Shown one piece after another: positions 1-10,648 of a DNA stretch of 64,000 nucleotides (position 1 is its first letter; each line of letters begins with the position of its first letter). The stretch spans positions 350,219,234 to 350,283,233 of the forward strand of contig NC_064622.1 of the NCBI RefSeq assembly GCF_023898315.1, given 5' to 3'. A program made the translations under genes and the position numbers. This DNA comes from Schistocerca nitens. Taxonomy: Eukaryota; Arthropoda; Insecta; Orthoptera; Acrididae. Below the pieces are notes generated by a model. That model worked only from the letters and a program-made list of their open reading frames with translations, had not been told where the DNA came from and did no database searches.

Positions 1-428
1 ATGTATCCCGTGCCACCCAACGTGCTCTAGAAGGTGTAAGTCAACTACCCTGGCCAGCAAGATCTCCGGATCTGTCCCCCATTGAGCATGTTTGGGACTG
101 GATGAAGTGTCGTCTCACGCGGTCTGCACGTCCAGCACGAACGCTGGTCCAACTGAGGCGCCAGGTGGAAATGGCATGGCAAGCCGTTCCACAGGACTAC
201 ATCCAGCATCTCTACGATCGTCTCCATGGGAGAATAGCAGCCTGCATTGCTGCGAAAGGTGGATATACACTGTACTAGTGCCGACATTGTGCATGCTCTG
301 TTGCCTGTGTCTATGTGCCTGTGGTTCTGTCAGTGTGATCATGTGATGTATCTGACCCCAGGAATGTGTCAATAAAGTTTCCCCTTCCTGGGACAATGAA
401 TTCACGGTGTTTTCAATTTCCAGGAGTG
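1..428 (+). mobile_element. Tc1-like DNA transposon, 3' part (copy 1, cut by window edge)
   Basis: The sequence matches the two full copies at 9225-10646 and 20959-22380 but lies in the opposite orientation and is cut by the window start. It ends at the terminal CAGGAGTG, followed by TA at 429-430, the usual Tc1/mariner target. About 150 bp of 3' untranslated sequence separates the transposase stop from the end. Close to its terminal repeat it lacks about five bases that both full copies have (after TTGAAA), so it is a slightly different or older copy. Confidence 0.93.
3..278 (+). CDS. Tc1-like transposase, C-terminal part (partial)
   Basis: The frame is open from the window edge to TAG at 276-278 and ends in GGYTLY like the 340-residue proteins of the other two copies. 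It carries the end of the catalytic core, SPDLSPIEHVWDWMK, whose glutamate is the third residue of the DDE triad. One difference from the other copies is a Cys in place of Arg after WMK. The visible part is intact; the catalytic aspartates would lie outside the window. Confidence 0.88.
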   Translation, partial: VSRATQRALEGVSQLPWPARSPDLSPIEHVWDWMKCRLTRSARPARTLVQLRRQVEMAWQAVPQDYIQHLYDRLHGRIAACIAAKGGYTLY

Positions 429-739
429 TATTTTGACTGTCACAGTGTAAGTTGATTGCGTCATTTTCTTGCAGGACGCTTGAAATTGAATATGTTGTGG
501 TTTTTTTTTTTTAATTTTTGTATGTCTGTGTCATTTATCAGTGCTCGGTTGGCTTCACATCTAAAGCTTCTATGAGTTAGAATTGACGGAAATTTAATTT
601 ATAGAGGCGATGAAAGAGAATTACTGTAATAAGAACATATTTTGTTCGTAAAACAGTAAGGGGTCGGTATACCCCTCGGAAAAAAAGTGGGAAGACGGCG
701 TCCTCCGGCGTTCTCCCTCCAATACGGCCGTGCCATTGT

Positions 740-1443
740 CATTATATCATGATTGATGAAGCATGGTTTCATCTTTCCAGCCATGTAAATTCACAGACCA
801 CAACGTACTGGGCAACGGTGAACCCTAAGACTGTGTGTCAGCAACCACTCCATCGTGAAAAAGTCGGAGTTTAGTGTGGTGTAATAGGAACACGCATCAG
901 CGAACAGATATTTTTTGACACTACCCTCAGCACAGTTGCATATATGGGAATTTTTGATACGCTTTGTGCTCAACTTACTGAATATGAAAGACAGTACTGC
1001 TTCTTCCAGCAAGATGGGGCAACATGCCACATGGCTAAGGTATCCCTGGACGAGTCACGATGTCTTCACTGAGGAACAAATTGCCAGCAAACATTTATGG
1101 CCACCACGTTCGCCGGATCTAACAAAATTTCTTCCTGTGTGGACACTTAAAGAGCAAGGTCTATTGAACAAAACCCCACAATATCCAGGAACTGAAAGAC
1201 ATCAGTCATGAAGTTGTTGCCATCAATATCCGAACTTTACGGCAGGTGTATCTGAATATGCTTAGACGTGCACAGCTGTGTATTGAGGTTGCAGGGTGTC
1301 TCTTTCAACATCTTCTATAAATGTATTTTGGCCGTATTTTTCATTCTAAATAAATGTTGAGTCCATTTCAGCTCTACATTTCTGGAATTTCACTGCATTT
1401 CCTTTATACTCACATGGACTACTTTTATCTGCGCCACCCTATA
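740..1443 (+). pseudogene. Decayed Tc1/mariner-superfamily transposase, second family
   Basis: Short peptides in order on the plus strand match one insect transposase family: IDEAWFHLSSHVNSQ (first catalytic Asp) near 750, FFQQDGATCHMAK (second Asp) near 1000, LWPPRSPDLT near 1100, and MLRRAQLCIEV with FQHLL just before 1320. The frame holds several stops and shifts, so it is dead. The 3' side may run to GCGCCACCCTATA at 1431-1443, which looks like a terminal repeat, but I cannot find a partner upstream. It is unrelated in detail to the Tc1-like copies elsewhere in the window. Confidence 0.75.
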
Positions 1444-1682
1444 ATTCTTATAAAATAAATGAACTACAGTGTTAGCGTTTCTGTTAACTAACTGTTATTA
1501 TTTTGTACAAAAATTTAAGCCCATCATATGACGAAAATATTTTTGTTATGAAATGATCTACGAGAGACCTGTTTCGGATTTGCAATGAGTATTCTTTGAT
1601 GGCCAAATGCATTGAGCACTATTGTGGCACTGTTACTAAATGTTTTGCAATTGAAGTGTAAGTGGTTTTATTTGGTTTATTT

Positions 1683-1960
1683 TCATCATCATCATTTATT
1701 GCATTTACGGGCCTTTAAGGCCTACAGTAGAATAAAAAGGACGCAAATCACAATATAAAAAGAATACAACAAACTGCACATTATAAAAATTACAAAAGAA
1801 AAAAAACAGTCAGTCGCAATCTCAGTATAAGAGACATTTATTGCAGATGGCGGTCCATCGCTGTGGGTCCCCAGCATCTTCTACCGCTGTCGGTTCCACT
1901 TGTTTGAGTATTGCCAGTACCCGATCCTTCCATCACGTCCTCGGTCGTCCCTTTTGTTTA
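1683..1960 (-). mobile_element. LINE 3'-end fragment
   Basis: Read on the minus strand, a peptide containing WKDRVLAILKQVEP and DPQRWTAICNK resembles the extreme C-terminus of arthropod non-LTR polymerases. About 130 bp of 3' untranslated sequence and a short (GATGAT)n tail follow at 1683-1697. The rest of the element is absent, as in a strongly 5'-truncated insertion. The clade cannot be decided from this piece. Confidence 0.4.
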
Positions 1961-2358
1961 TTTTATGTAAATAAATTTTGTCTTTGTTAACAGATTCACG
2001 TAACACATATGCGCAATATCTACACTTCTAGGGATGCTGGAAGAAAGTCCTAAGTAAAGTGACTGAAAAACATTTTCTATGTTGCTTGAAAGTAATTTCC
2101 ACTCAAAAAAGACAAACATTCTGCTTGTGTGACTGATTCAGGAAAGATAGGTGAATATCTCCCCTCTATTAACGAAACGTAATTACATAGGCTGGGATTT
2201 AATTACGACCATCAGTGAGAATAATTATTAATCCTTGGGTACACTTCAAGAGCACCAGTCCTCTGATGCTGATGAAGCTGGGAACTGAGTGAGAGGCAAG
2301 AATTCGTAACTTAACAGCCCTAGAGAAAGACGCAGGGAAAAGGCTATAACTGCAAGTA
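1961..2358. other. No recognised feature
   Basis: AT-rich sequence with no convincing reading frame, terminal repeat or RNA structure that I can recognise. Confidence 0.5.
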
Positions 2359-2369
2359 TGTATGTACAT

Positions 2370-2859
2370 GCCCATCCGGTTGGCCGTGTGGTCTAACGCA
2401 CAGCTTTCCGGGTGGGAAGGAACACCTGGTCCCTGGCACGAATCCACCCGGCGGACTTGCGTCGATGTCCGGTGAGCCAGCCAGGCTGTGGATGGTTTTT
2501 AGGCGGTTTTCCATCTGCCATGGAGAATGCGGGATAGTTCCCCTTATTCCGCCTCAGCTACACTATGTCACCGATTGCTGCGCAAACAAGTTATCCATGT
2601 ACGCCTACACCACCATTACTTTACCATGCAAACATAGGGGTTACACTTGTCTGGTGTGGGACGTTCCCTGGGGGGGGGGGGGGGGGGGGTCCACTGGGGG
2701 CCGAACCGCACAATTACCCTGGGTTCGGTTTGGGGCAGCGGAGGGGTGAAGTGGACTGCAGTAGCCATCGTGGGGTATTGGACCACTGCGGCTGTGGTGG
2801 GGGCGGAGCCTCTCCGTCGTTTCTAGGCCCCTGGTTAACATACAATACAATACATACAA
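2370..2859 (+). mobile_element. tRNA-derived SINE (type E) with 11-bp target duplication
   Basis: The element begins with a tRNA-like head (GGCCGTGTGGTCTAACGC as A-box region, CACGAATCC as a B-box variant) and ends in an ACATACAATACAATACATAC-type tail. It is flanked by an exact 11-bp direct repeat, TGTATGTACAT, at 2359-2369 and 2860-2870, the mark of target-primed retroposition. It is about 490 bp, longer than the other SINEs here, and carries a 20-base G run at 2670-2689. Short frames inside it are chance products of the G and C runs. Confidence 0.75.
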
Positions 2860-2870
2860 TGTATGTACAT

Positions 2871-3661
2871 CCAGCATGTCCTCCCAAACTCTTGTAACAA
2901 TATAGTACACAAACAGCAAATTTCAAGAGTATCAGCACTGTGGGGATTAGAGCCTCCCATCTCCCATACGATTGGAGATATGGGCAGGAGACAGTTTCTC
3001 AGCCACTGCTGTGTAGGCTGCTCTGCTTGAAAGGGGTATTGTATGGAAATAGCATCGACCTGCCTTATCAACCTGCTTTGCAAGACAACATACCACACAA
3101 GGACAATAAACCATTTCCTGCCCTGACAGGGGCAAAATTGTTTTATTTTTTTCTTTCCTGATGAGCAGGTGCCTGGAAGTACAGGTACGTGTTTGGGAGT
3201 GGCAGTGGCCCGCTTTATCAGTCTGATGGATGGTTAATATGGATAGAGATGGGGATGAATAGGGAGAAGGGGTAATGATGGGACAACCAACTGTTTTTAA
3301 CAACTGATTGGTCAGTCAATTGTTTTTTTTTTTTTGTTCAGTTGTTTTTTTTTTTTCAGTCGAATGAAACAATTGAATGAAATCAGTCTCTGCAGCCATG
3401 CCAGCTTTATGTATGTGTTCACCCACAGAGCGGATTTAAGCAACTTCACTCAAAGCAAGACAATCACCTGGAACAAGTCTTTGTCAGTTGCGACTGTTGT
3501 ACAAATGTTTTCACTCAGTCTCCGGGTTTCGTGGTTCTATTTATATAATGTTTCAGCCTTTTCGGTTATACATGAACAATGACTAGGGTTGACAACTTTT
3601 TTGCAGACAAAGTATCTTACTTAAAAGAGATGTGAATAAAAGGTATATTTCCAACACTAAA
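2871..3661. other. No recognised gene; T-rich runs
   Basis: Contains two long T runs near 3325-3356 and purine-rich patches near 3235-3280. A loose resemblance to the minisatellite unit near 8.6 kb (CACTCAAA words) is seen but is not strong enough to annotate. Confidence 0.4.
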
Positions 3662-3674
3662 TTATTTTCAAAAT

Positions 3675-3998
3675 GAAACAACGGAAAATCCAGGATGGAA
3701 TGTAACAGTATTATGAAAAGGAAAGTTGCCACTCACCATATAGTAGAGATGCTGAGTCGCAGATAGGCACAACAAAAAGATTGTCACAAATAAATCTTTC
3801 GTCCAAAAAGATCTTTGTCAAAAACAGATGACAGACACACACACAAATGCAACTCATACACACATGACTGCAGTCTCAGGCTGTCAGGTGTGTGTGAGTT
3901 GCGTTTGAGTGAGTGTGTGTGTGTCTGGTTGTTGAGCCCATCTGCGACTCAGCATCTCCACTATATGGTGAGTGGTAACTTTCCTTTTCATAATACTG
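3675..3998. repeat. Foldback element with 13-bp target duplication
   Basis: About 60 bp at each end form an inverted repeat: CAGTATTATGAAAAGGAAAG at 3706 and its complement ending near 3998, both continuing through the CACTCACCATATAG and GCTGAGTCGCAGAT blocks. The centre is CA/GT-rich. The unit is flanked by an exact 13-bp direct repeat, TTATTTTCAAAAT, at 3662-3674 and 3999-4011. Such a long duplication suggests retroposition more than cut-and-paste transposition. No protein is encoded, so it must be non-autonomous. Confidence 0.8.
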
Positions 3999-4089
3999 TT
4001 ATTTTCAAAATTTATGTATTTAATTAGTTAATTACGAATTTTCATACTTGTGGCATTAAATATTAATTTCTGGTTGGTTTTAAAACTTT

Positions 4090-4287
4090 GCCGGCCGAAG
4101 TGGCCGTGCGGTTAAAGGCGCTGCAGTCTGGAACCGCAAGACCGCTACGGTCGCAGGTTCGAATCCTGCCTCGGGCATGGATGTTTGTGATGTTCTTAGG
4201 TTAGTTAGGTTTAACTAGTTCTAAGTTCTAGGGGACTAATGACCTCAGCAGTTGAGTCCCATAGTGCTCAGAGCCATTTGAACCATT
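4090..4287 (+). mobile_element. tRNA-derived SINE, type A
   Basis: The head (GAAGTGGCCGTGCGGTTAAA, then GGTTCGAATCC as B box) resembles a long-variable-arm tRNA. It is followed by a shared tail with CTTAGGTTAGTTAGG and GAGCCATTTGAACC and a T run. A 12-bp direct repeat, TTTTAAAACTTT, flanks it at 4078-4089 and 4288-4299. It is a retroposed pol III transcript, not a tRNA gene. A second, minus-strand copy is at 18423-18617. Confidence 0.93.
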
Positions 4288-4409
4288 TTTTAAAACTTTA
4301 ATACACGATGCTACACAGTAAATTTATGTATCTATAAATGGAACAACACTTTGAACAAGTCTTTTATTATGTAGGTTGGTTTCTTGTCTTTTTATTCAGA
4401 ATAAATTTT

Positions 4410-4880
4410 GCAGTTGATTTTAAACTACAGTAACTTCCCGATAAGGTAGTCACTTGAAACTGTCAAGATAGCGCAGAACGGATGGCACTGTCATATTAAC
4501 TCCCTTTCGAGTCTGGTGTATGACAGAGGGTACTTCCTTTTTCTGTCTGTCTGTTCTGTTAAAATTTTGCAATTTATTTCAAAGTAACTTTTCGATAATC
4601 TAAAGATTTGAAACTGTCAACTTATCTCAGAACTAGCTTCTTTTCTAGTGTGTGGCAGAGAGTACTCGGCGTACCACTGCTAATTCCCATTCTTTCTGTT
4701 CCACTTGTGAATGTTTCTCAGTTAAGAATGATTGCTGCTAAGCTTCCAGGTGAGCCCGATTTGCTCTAATTTTTATATTCGGGGTCTTTTCGCGAGATAT
4801 ATGTAAGAGAAAGTGCTATACTCGTTGACTCAGCTGCAGAGAAACTGAAATAAACCTGCAATATACCACAAGTCTCTGTT
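4410..4880. repeat. Imperfect ~150-bp duplication in unclassified repeat
   Basis: The block with AGTAACTT, CGATAA and TTGAAACTGTCAA occurs near 4432 and again near 4582, each followed by a motif of the form TGT(A/G)(T/G)G(A/C)CAGAG(A/G)GTACT. The second copy continues into CTTTTCGCGAGATATATGTA near 4790. It looks like part of a dispersed repeat, perhaps an untranslated LINE region; no coding potential is visible. Confidence 0.35.
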
Positions 4881-5310
4881 GTAATCTCATCAAAATGATT
4901 GAAATCGATTGAAACATTTCACACGCACAAGACTAAAAATTACAAAATAACTATTAGACATTTTTTTAATATAGCACGTTTTTAAAACGGACAAAAAAGT
5001 ATTAAATACTCTCTCCTAGTCCTATAAAGATTGCTAGTACCATACAGTTAGTCCCGAAAATTTGTGCTTGTGAATTTTTAATAACTATGACAATACCTGT
5101 AAAATAAAATGCAAAAAATCTAGGGTGCATGCAATAGATAATAATGAGTGTTAAAAGTAACTGTCGTTGAGAAAAATCACAGAACAGTTCATATTATTTG
5201 AAGTACATTAAAACTGTAAGCAACTTAGGCGAACTATTCATGCACCAGTTAGCCATAGCACGCACCCAATTTTCCTCTTTTTAATTTTTACATACATTAT
5301 AAAAATTTTC
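4881..5310. other. No recognised feature
   Basis: AT-rich sequence without a recognisable frame or repeat boundary. Confidence 0.5.
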
Positions 5311-5498
5311 AAATGTGTGTGAAATCTTATGGGACTTAACTGCTAAGGTCATCAGTCCCAAAGCTTACACACTACTTAACCTACATTATCCTAAGGACAA
5401 ACATACATATCCATGCCCAAGGGAGGACTCGAACCTCCACTGGGACCAACCGCACAGTCCATGACTGCAGCACCTTAGACTGCTTGGCTAATCCCACA
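5311..5498 (-). mobile_element. tRNA-derived SINE, type C
   Basis: On the minus strand the head reads GTGGGATTAGCCAAGCAGTC with the B box GGTTCGAGTCC. The tail contains CCTTAGGATAATGTAGG and CAGTTAAGTCCCATAAG, a diverged form of the tail of types A and B. The head differs from both. No clear target duplication is visible, in keeping with greater age. Confidence 0.8.
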
Positions 5499-6860
5499 CA
5501 GAAAAGATTGCCGTAGCTACTAAAAATTCACATCAGATTTTCAGAACTATCTGTATACCGTTAGGATCTGTGTGTAGCTAGGAGAAGTTATTTAATACAT
5601 TTTAGCCCAGTTTAAAACTGTGTTGAATTAAAAAGATTTTCAGTTAAATAATTGTTTTTAATTTAAATTTATGGGAGATATATTTCTCTCTTCCTGCCAG
5701 TTAGCATCCAACAAGATAATTCTTTTTCGGTAAGTGCTGAGATGATGTGAACATAAACCACGTACAGTTTTTTTTAATTGGTGACTTGATCAGTTGTATT
5801 TTAAGCACGTACTGCCACTTGTGGAAAGTATTTTTTCGCAAAAAATATTTGTCATTATTCGTTAATTTCCTTTGAATTTGTCTTAATTTAGTCTCATCCT
5901 TGCAGATATTGTATATTGCATTGAATTTATCTTGAGGATCACAACATCTCAGTCATATGGTTTTTCCCATTCATATATATTACTCTGATCCATAGATACA
6001 TATATTTATTTGACAGTTAAGGATGCTTTCTTTTCATCAGGGTTTTGGTACATCAGAATCACTTGTAGTATCATTTGTTTCCATGTAAATGGTACAAATG
6101 AATAAAATAGATTTATCAGTTTCCAACTTTGCAACTTCTTACAACAATCTAAACATAATAATCTTGACGATGCTACCCAAGGTTACTTCTAAAGGTTGTC
6201 TTATGTGTGCTGTCATGTGTCTGCGTAATACTGTTAATATGTAGATATGTTTTCCGTGCTGTAAGTGTTTGTGTATTGTGTAAATGGGGCTGAAATGGTT
6301 AACCAGCGAAGCATTCGCCTAGATGAGTATGGAGAAATGATGTCAAAAACCACACTTAAGTTGGCTGGCAAAAGTCATTCAAAGCGACAGGAAATAAAAC
6401 TGAGGCGGTTCTCGCCTTCTCAGGGCTAGCACACAGTGAGTAGATAAATTTTAAAAGTAATAACTTAAAATTTTTCGAATGAATTACCTTATAACACCTT
6501 GTACCCATGTTAAAATAAGCTTTGAGCGTACTTGCTGAACGTTATAAAGAGCACAAATATATTTCAGTAGATTAATTTAGGTGAAAGTTATAATTTTGCA
6601 ACAATAGGTTTCCTTGGATTGGTCCTAGTTCTGGGGGCGTCCAGAGGCGTACTGGAGGGATTTTTATAGAACTGTCCATGGTAAACACAGACCTTTTTTC
6701 GTGGGGGGGGGGGGAATTACGATTGATTGAAAATAAATAGACTGTAAATAAACCTTAGTTAAAATTCATTAAATTAGGACTGGCCCATAAGTAGTTTCTT
6801 CACTTAAGTCTATTAAAAATCCAGAGATAGGCACGTTTAGACACTCTCCAAGACAAACAC
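5499..6860. other. No recognised feature
   Basis: AT-rich sequence. I see no reading frame with family resemblance and no obvious terminal repeats. A G run lies at about 6702-6714. Confidence 0.5.
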
Positions 6861-7948
6861 AGGATGTTCCAAAATTATCTTTAAAAGTTTGATCTTTTAT
6901 ATTTCAGAAATGGGAACAGGTAGAAAGCTGTGGTTTGTAGCATAATGTTCACACACACCTAAAGCTATTTTTTCCCTCATTTTCCCACACTAGATATTGC
7001 CACCCCCCAGCCACAGTTGTCACAGTATGTGGAATGGTTGAAAAAAGCCAGATCTGACACCTGGGTCCTATAGAACATTACTTTGGGTGGGACCTGTCGG
7101 AACTGTGAGCTCGCATCAGAACAGCAACAGTACACACTAACGAGGACATGCTAGGCCAGAAATGGTATGGGAATACTGGTTAGATATCCTGTGAGCTACA
7201 GATGGCACACGCATTTAAGGTAAAAAAATAATTTGGGACGCCTATTTGTGACTGATTTAACAACTATCAAACGATTTAGCCCATATTAGACGTTCATTTC
7301 ACTTGTATCAATATGCTGGTATTGGATGCATATTTTCCCAAATAACTAATGTATGGAGTTGTGAGAAGAAACTACAAAAGCAGTGTTAGTGGCTGGAGTG
7401 AATTCATGTGCTGTTGAAGAATACAGACATACTGAAGGAAATTTACAGCAGTGATAAATGCTGTCGACCTGCTAGCACGCCTTCATCTCAAAAAATGGTT
7501 CAAATATGGTCATCAGTCCCCTAGAACTTAGAACTACTTAAACCTAACTAACCTAAGGAGAGCACACAACACCCAGCCATCACGAGGCAGAGAAAATCCC
7601 TGACCCCGCCGGGAATCGAACCCGGGAACCCGGGCGTGGGAAGCGAGAACGCTACCGCACGACCACGAGATGCGGGCTCCTTCATCTCAGAAAATTCTAA
7701 TAAGATATGAATTAAAGTACATTTTGTAACAAATTAGTGATAGTTAGCAATTTTTAACATTCAATTAAGACATTTTTTTAATGTGTCCCGAATTTTGGTC
7801 TAGGAAATATGGTCACCTTAACACACTGAACTGTGTTAAATACCTGCTAGATGCTCATGAACATTATGCTGCAAACCACACGTTTCTAACTCTTCCCATT
7901 TCTGAAATATATGTGATCAAATCTGTAAAAATAATTTTGGAACACCCT
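6861..7948. mobile_element. Non-autonomous DNA element with ~95-bp terminal inverted repeats
   Basis: The left end (AGGATGTTCCAAAATTATCT, then ATATTTCAGAAATGGGAA and AGCATAATGTTCA) is repeated as a complement at the right end, giving arms of about 95-110 bp at 6861-6955 and 7838-7948. The interior has no transposase. Removing the SINE nested at 7491-7678 leaves about 0.9 kb, a MITE-like size. Target duplications are not clear, so the superfamily is unassigned; the GGGTGTTCC-type terminus recalls several insect DNA transposons. Confidence 0.7.
7491..7678 (-). mobile_element. tRNA-derived SINE, type B (nested)
   Basis: On the minus strand the head is GCATCTCGTGGTCGTGCGGT with the B box GGTTCGATTCC, followed by GGATTTTCTCTGCCTCGTGA and the tail shared with type A. 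An 11-bp repeat, CCTTCATCTCA, flanks it at 7480-7490 and 7679-7689. It sits inside the long-TIR element at 6861-7948 and is therefore younger. Part of the usual tail (the CAGCAGTTGAGTCC block) is missing. Confidence 0.9.
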
Positions 7949-8504
7949 TTAATTTCCATACTTCCTTATTGAGACAATGAGAAGCCGCAGACAATCGGCG
8001 AATGTATGCACCGTCACGCCACCTCACTCGCCAGAACACTGAGGTTTTTGTCTGGGGTCGGCAATTTAAGTGATTCCAGGCCTAAGCCAATGGCTCTTCA
8101 GCTTAATTAGTTACCCATTAATGACACCTCGAACCATTTAATCCACAATAATACAGGAATCAGTTTTAAATGACGAAAAGAAATATTATTCCTATCTGTA
8201 CATAATTAAATGAACATGTATAAGGCTTATTTTAACTTTGGCTTACCCTCTGAGATTTGTTTTCATTTACATGTGAGGATAGGTCTATCCTCTGGTAGTA
8301 TACTGTAGCATTGGTTTAGTTCAACTAATGGAACTATCGCAGGCTCGTTTCACTCTGAAGAGTGAAGGGTTGGCTCATTCAATTAAAACAGTGTAGTCTC
8401 AGTCGAAAGAATGAATACATGCTTCAACCAATAGAAAAACTACTGACTATTTTCGCTTGAAAAGAAAGAAAGAATAATTCAGTCAGAATGAAAGCTACAA
8501 CAAT
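7949..8504. other. No recognised feature
   Basis: No family resemblance seen in any frame; ordinary AT-rich intergenic sequence. Confidence 0.45.
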
Positions 8505-8838
8505 GGTGTCAAATGTTTTCATGCAGTTGCTCCCACAACCTGCATTCACTCAAAAAAGAAAAAAAAAAAAAAAAAAAAAAAGACACGTAAAACTACAGAT
8601 AATTGACTCGACTGTTTCGTTCGGTTGCTCCCACAGACTTGTTCATCCAAAAAATGGATGAGTAGTCCAACTGATTGAATGATTGTTGTATTCATTCAGT
8701 CGCTCTCAAATACTGGTTTCACTCAAAAGAACGAATGAGTAACCCAACCGATTCAATCGACTGTTTTCATTTACTTGCTCCCATAGACTATTTTCACTCA
8801 AATGAATTGATTGTATTCATTTAATTGTTCCCATCACT
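8505..8838. repeat. Minisatellite with ~76-bp period
   Basis: Units beginning with forms of TTCATTCAGTTGCTCCCACA followed by TTCACTCAAAA and GATTGAATGA start near 8609, 8685 and 8761, a spacing of 76 bp. Partial, more diverged units lie near 8511 and 8811. An A run at about 8559-8581 interrupts the array between the first two units. Nothing is encoded. Confidence 0.75.
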
Positions 8839-8844
8839 AAGAGG

Positions 8845-9180
8845 GCACTAGGATGGTGTATACAGAGAGAGAGTGGCCAGGAGGGGATGAACAAGAGATG
8901 TGAAAAGAGGTGTGAGCAGACAGGGGGGAGGTGTACACAGATAGGGAGAGGGGGGAAAGAGGAGATGGGTAAGGAGAGGGTGCAGGAGGAAATGGATAGG
9001 GATGGGGGGAGGAGAAGATGAATTGGGAGAGTTGGAAAGGAGGAAAGAGGGGGAGGAGGAGATGAACAGATAGATGAGGAGGAGGAGATGGGCAGAAAGA
9101 TGGGTGGCGAACAAGCAGATGTTCAGAGGTGGGGTTGATGATGAGACAGAGAGGGGAGGAGGAGATGTGTGCAACATATG
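8845..9180. repeat. Purine-rich (GGAGGA/GAGA) low-complexity tract
   Basis: About 330 bp are strongly biased to G and A on the plus strand, with recurring GAGGAGGAGATG and GGGGAGG words. The minus strand gives spurious Ser/Pro-rich frames. It abuts the Tc1-like element but belongs to the flanking DNA. Confidence 0.8.
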
Positions 9181-9224
9181 TCTCATACATATATGTGAAC
9201 AAAGCCTTGAGAAAAAGTCTTATA

Positions 9225-10646
9225 CACTCCTGGAAATTGAAATAAGAACACGGTGAATTCATTGTCCCAGGAAGGGGAAACTTTATTGACACATTCCTGG
9301 GGTCAGATACATCACATGATCACACTGACAGAACCACAGGCACATAGACACAGGCAACAGAGCATGCACAATGTCGGCACTAGTACAGTGTATATCCACC
9401 TTTCGCAGCAATGCAGGCTGCTATTCTCCCATGGAGACGATCGTAGAGATGCTGGATGTAGTCCTGTGGAACGGCTTGCCATGCCATTTCCACCTGGCGC
9501 CTCAGTTGGACCAGCGTTCGTGCTGGACGTACAGACCGTGTGAGACGACGCTTCATCCAGTCCCAAACATGCTCAATGGGGGACAGATCCGGAGATCTTG
9601 CTGGCCAGGGTAGTTGACTTACACCTTCTAGAGCACGTTGGGTGGCACGGGATACATGCGGACGTGCATTGTCCTGTTGGAACAGCAAGTTCCCTTGCCG
9701 GTCTAGGAATGGTAGAACGATGGGTTCGATGACGGTTTGGATGTACCGTGCACTATTCAGTGTCCCCTCGACGATCACCAGTGATATACGGCCAGTGTAG
9801 GAGATCGCTCCCCACACCATGATGCCGGGTGTTGGCCCTGTGTGCCTCGGTCGTATGCAGTCCTGATTGTGGCGCTCACCTGCACGGCGCCAAACACGCA
9901 TACGACCATCATTGGCACCAAGGCAGAAGCGACTCTCATCACTGAAGACGACACGTCTCCATTCGTCCGTCCATTCACGCCTGTCGCGACACCACTGGAG
10001 GCGGGCTGCATGATGTTGGGGCGTGAGCGGAAGACGGCCTAACGGTGTGTGGGACCGTAGCCCAGCTTCATGGAGACGGTTGCGAATGGTCCTCGCCGAT
10101 ACCCCAGGAGCAACAGTGTCCTTAATTTGCTGGGAAGTGGCGGTGCGGTCCCCTACGGCACTGCGTAGGATCCTACGGTCTTGGCGTGCATCTGTGCGTC
10201 GCTGCGGTCCGGCCCCAGGTCGATGGGCACGTGCACCTTCCGCCGACCACTGGCGACAACATCGATGTACTCTGGAGACCTCACGCCCCACGTGTTGAGC
10301 AATTCGGCGGTACGTCCACCCGGCCTCCCGCATGCCCACTATACGCCCTCGCTCAAAGTCCGTCAACTGCACATACGGTTCACGTCCACGCTGTCGCGGC
10401 ATGCTACCAGTGTTAAAGACTGCGATGGAGCTCCGTATGCCACGGCAAACTGGCTGACACTGACGGCGGCGGTGCACAAATGCTGCGCAGCTAGCGCCAT
10501 TCGACGGCCAACACCGCGGTTCCTGGTGTGTCCGCTGTGCCGTGCGTGTGATCATTGCTTGTACAGCCCTCTCGCAGTGTCCGGAGCAAGTATGGTGGGT
10601 CTGACACACCGGTGTCAATGTGTTCTTTTTTCCATTTCCAGGAGTG
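9225..10646 (-). mobile_element. Tc1-like DNA transposon, complete (copy 2)
   Basis: The element is 1422 bp. It starts and ends with imperfect terminal inverted repeats (CACTCCTGGAAATTGAAATA at one end, CACTCCTGGAAATGGAAAAA at the other, about 25 of 27 matching) and is flanked by TA at 9223-9224 and 10647-10648. It contains one intact minus-strand transposase frame. The same length and near-identity to copy 3 at 20959-22380 suggest recent spread. Confidence 0.97.
9380..10402 (-). CDS. Tc1-family transposase, 340 aa, apparently intact
   Basis: The enzyme would bind the element ends and catalyse cut-and-paste transposition into TA sites. I chose the ATG giving MPRQRGREPYV because it yields the usual Tc1 length; 101 in-frame codons upstream reach past the element end and are not conserved as protein. 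Two helix-turn-helix regions (about residues 13-52 and 58-125) form the DNA-binding part. The catalytic triad is visible as D155 (VVFSDESRF), D244 (FQQDNARPH) and E277 (SPDLSPIEHVW). Only 32 residues separate D244 and E277, against 34 in classical Tc1. No stop or frameshift is present. Confidence 0.95.
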   Translation of the reverse strand: MPRQRGREPYVQLTDFERGRIVGMREAGWTYRRIAQHVGREVSRVHRCCRQWSAEGARAHRPGAGPQRRTDARQDRRILRSAVGDRTATSQQIKDTVAPGVSARTIRNRLHEAGLRSHTPLGRLPLTPQHHAARLQWCRDRREWTDEWRRVVFSDESRFCLGANDGRMRVWRRAGERHNQDCIRPRHTGPTPGIMVWGAISYTGRISLVIVEGTLNSARYIQTVIEPIVLPFLDRQGNLLFQQDNARPHVSRATQRALEGVSQLPWPARSPDLSPIEHVWDWMKRRLTRSVRPARTLVQLRRQVEMAWQAVPQDYIQHLYDRLHGRIAACIAAKGGYTLY

Positions 10647-10648
10647 TA

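Noticed and set aside
2565-2897. Gly/Pro-rich frames around the G run
   Set aside because: Product of the 20-base G run and the SINE body; frame depends on run length.
4090-4175. tRNA gene
   Set aside because: A and B boxes are good, but the acceptor stem does not pair and the sequence continues into a SINE tail with target duplications. The same applies to the other SINE heads.
4190-4220. TTAGG telomere-like repeat (CTTAGGTTAGTTAGG)
   Set aside because: Only two or three imperfect units, found in every copy of the SINE tail; part of the SINE and not a telomeric insertion.
8837-9292. Ser/Pro-rich 151-codon minus frame
   Set aside because: Translation of the purine-rich tract running into the Tc1-like end; no conserved sequence.
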